From an uncultured Peptoniphilus sp. (GTDB taxonomy: Bacteria > Bacillota > Clostridia > Tissierellales > Peptoniphilaceae): a DNA stretch of 7,619 nt. Made by a program: the position numbers and the translations under genes. The notes beneath the pieces are model-generated. The model was given only the letters and a program-made list of their open reading frames with translations. It searched no databases and was not told where the DNA came from. The stretch spans positions 1 through 7,619 of the forward strand of contig CAMYEJ010000068.1 of the NCBI GenBank assembly GCA_947254665.1, in the 5' to 3' direction. Positions 7,143 through 7,619 of the stretch are shown here, piece after piece (the stretch's first letter is position 1; each line of letters starts with the position of its first letter).

Positions 7143-7169
7143 AATTCCTTGTTTTTCATAGTACCTCTA

Positions 7170-7385
7170 TTAATTTATATCAAAATAAAAAATATCTTCA
7201 AACTTTTTATCAAGGGCAATGCAAAGAATAAGAGCAAGCCTAGAAGTCGGACAAAATTCTCCCGTTTCAATAGAACTAATAGTATTTCGCGAAACACCGA
7301 CCATGTCAGCCAAATTCTGCTGAGTCAGTTTCTTCTCAGCTCTAATTTCCTTTAGTCTATTTTTAAGTTCTAGCTTATCTTCCAT
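7170..7385 (-). CDS. Short XRE-family HTH transcriptional regulator
   Basis: A 71-residue DNA-binding protein that is almost entirely one Cro/C1-type helix-turn-helix (about 8-62). Helix 2 is T21-Q22-Q23-N24-L25-A26-D27-M28 and the recognition helix is S32-R33-N34-T35-I36-S37-S38-I39-E40. G42 and P46 fit the family pattern, and the tail KKFEDIFYF is typical of these mini-regulators. I chose the ATG at 7385 over a TTG at 7403. The ATG lies 8 nt before the stop of the upstream membrane gene, giving an overlap and likely coupled translation; its Shine-Dalgarno is weak (GGA about 5 nt upstream). There is no effector or sensor domain. Such proteins commonly regulate their own operon, and partner membrane proteins may modulate them, but the target here is unknown. 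Confidence 0.86.
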   Translation of the reverse strand: MEDKLELKNRLKEIRAEKKLTQQNLADMVGVSRNTISSIETGEFCPTSRLALILCIALDKKFEDIFYFDIN

Positions 7386-7619
7386 AGATTCCAGCCCATT
7401 CAACTAAAAAAACTATGTAGAGAATACCTCCACCTAAGAGAAAAGAAATATAACTAAATTTCGCCAAATTATTCAAACTCTTTCTATCTTTTAAGAACTT
7501 GTAAAAAATATTTCCGAGTAGAATAGATAGAAACATAATCTTAGCCAAATCATAATCGAGACCCTTAAACTTAGAAATAATAAATATTAAAATAAAAGTA
7601 AAACTTGAAAAAATAATTC
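7375..7619 (-). CDS. Partial multi-pass membrane protein, 5' end outside the window
   Basis: An open frame runs from the right edge (first full codon 7617-7615) to TAA at 7377-7375 and gives 80 residues of a C-terminal part. There are three hydrophobic segments: visible residues 1-16 (IIFSSFTFILIFIISK), about 24-42 (LAKIMFLSILLGNIFYKFL) and 53-74 (KFSYISFLLGGGILYIVFLVEW), with a basic loop KDRKSLNNLAK between the last two. The hydrophobic periodicity and the 11-nt overlap with the XRE start (ATG inside its last codons) argue that it is a real gene. It is the first visible gene of the leftward cassette. No family can be named from this fragment. Confidence 0.7.
   Translation of the reverse strand, partial: IIFSSFTFILIFIISKFKGLDYDLAKIMFLSILLGNIFYKFLKDRKSLNNLAKFSYISFLLGGGILYIVFLVEWAGIYGR

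Noticed and set aside
7386..7403. N-terminal extension of the XRE regulator from TTG at 7403
   Set aside because: It adds six residues (first codon TTG) outside the HTH domain, lacks a Shine-Dalgarno at proper distance, and increases overlap with the upstream gene. ATG 7385 is more typical.
7426..7435. AGGTGGAGGT on the minus strand as a ribosome binding site
   Set aside because: It is about 27 nt from the nearest ATG, which opens only a nine-codon frame. It is explained as codons for Leu-Gly-Gly-Gly in the partial membrane protein.

Overview
The window looks like the chromosome of a low-GC, Gram-positive anaerobe of the Clostridia/Tissierellia type, perhaps a Peptoniphilus/Anaerococcus relative. 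This rests on strong AGGAGG-type ribosome binding sites, A/T-rich intergenic DNA with sigma-A-like promoters, short GC hairpins followed by T runs, a DUF3160 lipoprotein, and two peptidases of kinds common in amino-acid-fermenting anaerobes. The genus is an inference from protein style and was not tested by any search.

Layout. (1) Plus strand, 95-1477: an M18 metallo-aminopeptidase with its own promoter and terminator. (2) Minus strand, 4969-1602: a compact three-gene operon, transcribed from high to low coordinates. It encodes a membrane-anchored protein with FG-GAP/VCBS-like calcium-loop motifs, then a DUF3160 lipoprotein whose start overlaps the previous stop (ATGA), then a GNAT acetyltransferase starting 9 nt after the lipoprotein stop. 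It ends at a hairpin facing the M18 terminator. (3) Minus strand, 5603-5079: a small secreted protein with one 'copper amine oxidase N-terminal-like' (stalk) domain, with an excellent promoter and its own terminator. (4) Plus strand, 5721-6848: an M20 peptidase T-like metallopeptidase, divergent from the stalk-domain gene across a 117-nt gap. (5) Minus strand, from the right edge to 6885: a partial multi-pass membrane protein, a short XRE-type regulator and a small membrane protein. The first two overlap, and the third has a disturbed start. This cassette shares a bidirectional terminator with the M20 gene.

How the genes may work together. The two cytoplasmic peptidases would release amino acids from imported peptides for fermentation. 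Their upstream regions share the short words TTATCATA and TTGATAC, each pair 2 nt apart, in an imperfect inverted arrangement. The DUF3160 operon puts two extracytoplasmic proteins of unknown function under coupled expression together with a cytoplasmic acetyltransferase. The XRE cassette resembles the common pairing of a 65-75 residue HTH regulator with small membrane proteins.

There is no rRNA, tRNA, CRISPR array, insertion sequence, prophage or recognisable riboswitch. No gene-free stretch exceeds about 125 nt. I see no clear new biological system. The items most worth checking are the DUF3160 operon, the disrupted start of the last small membrane gene, and the shared peptidase promoter motif.
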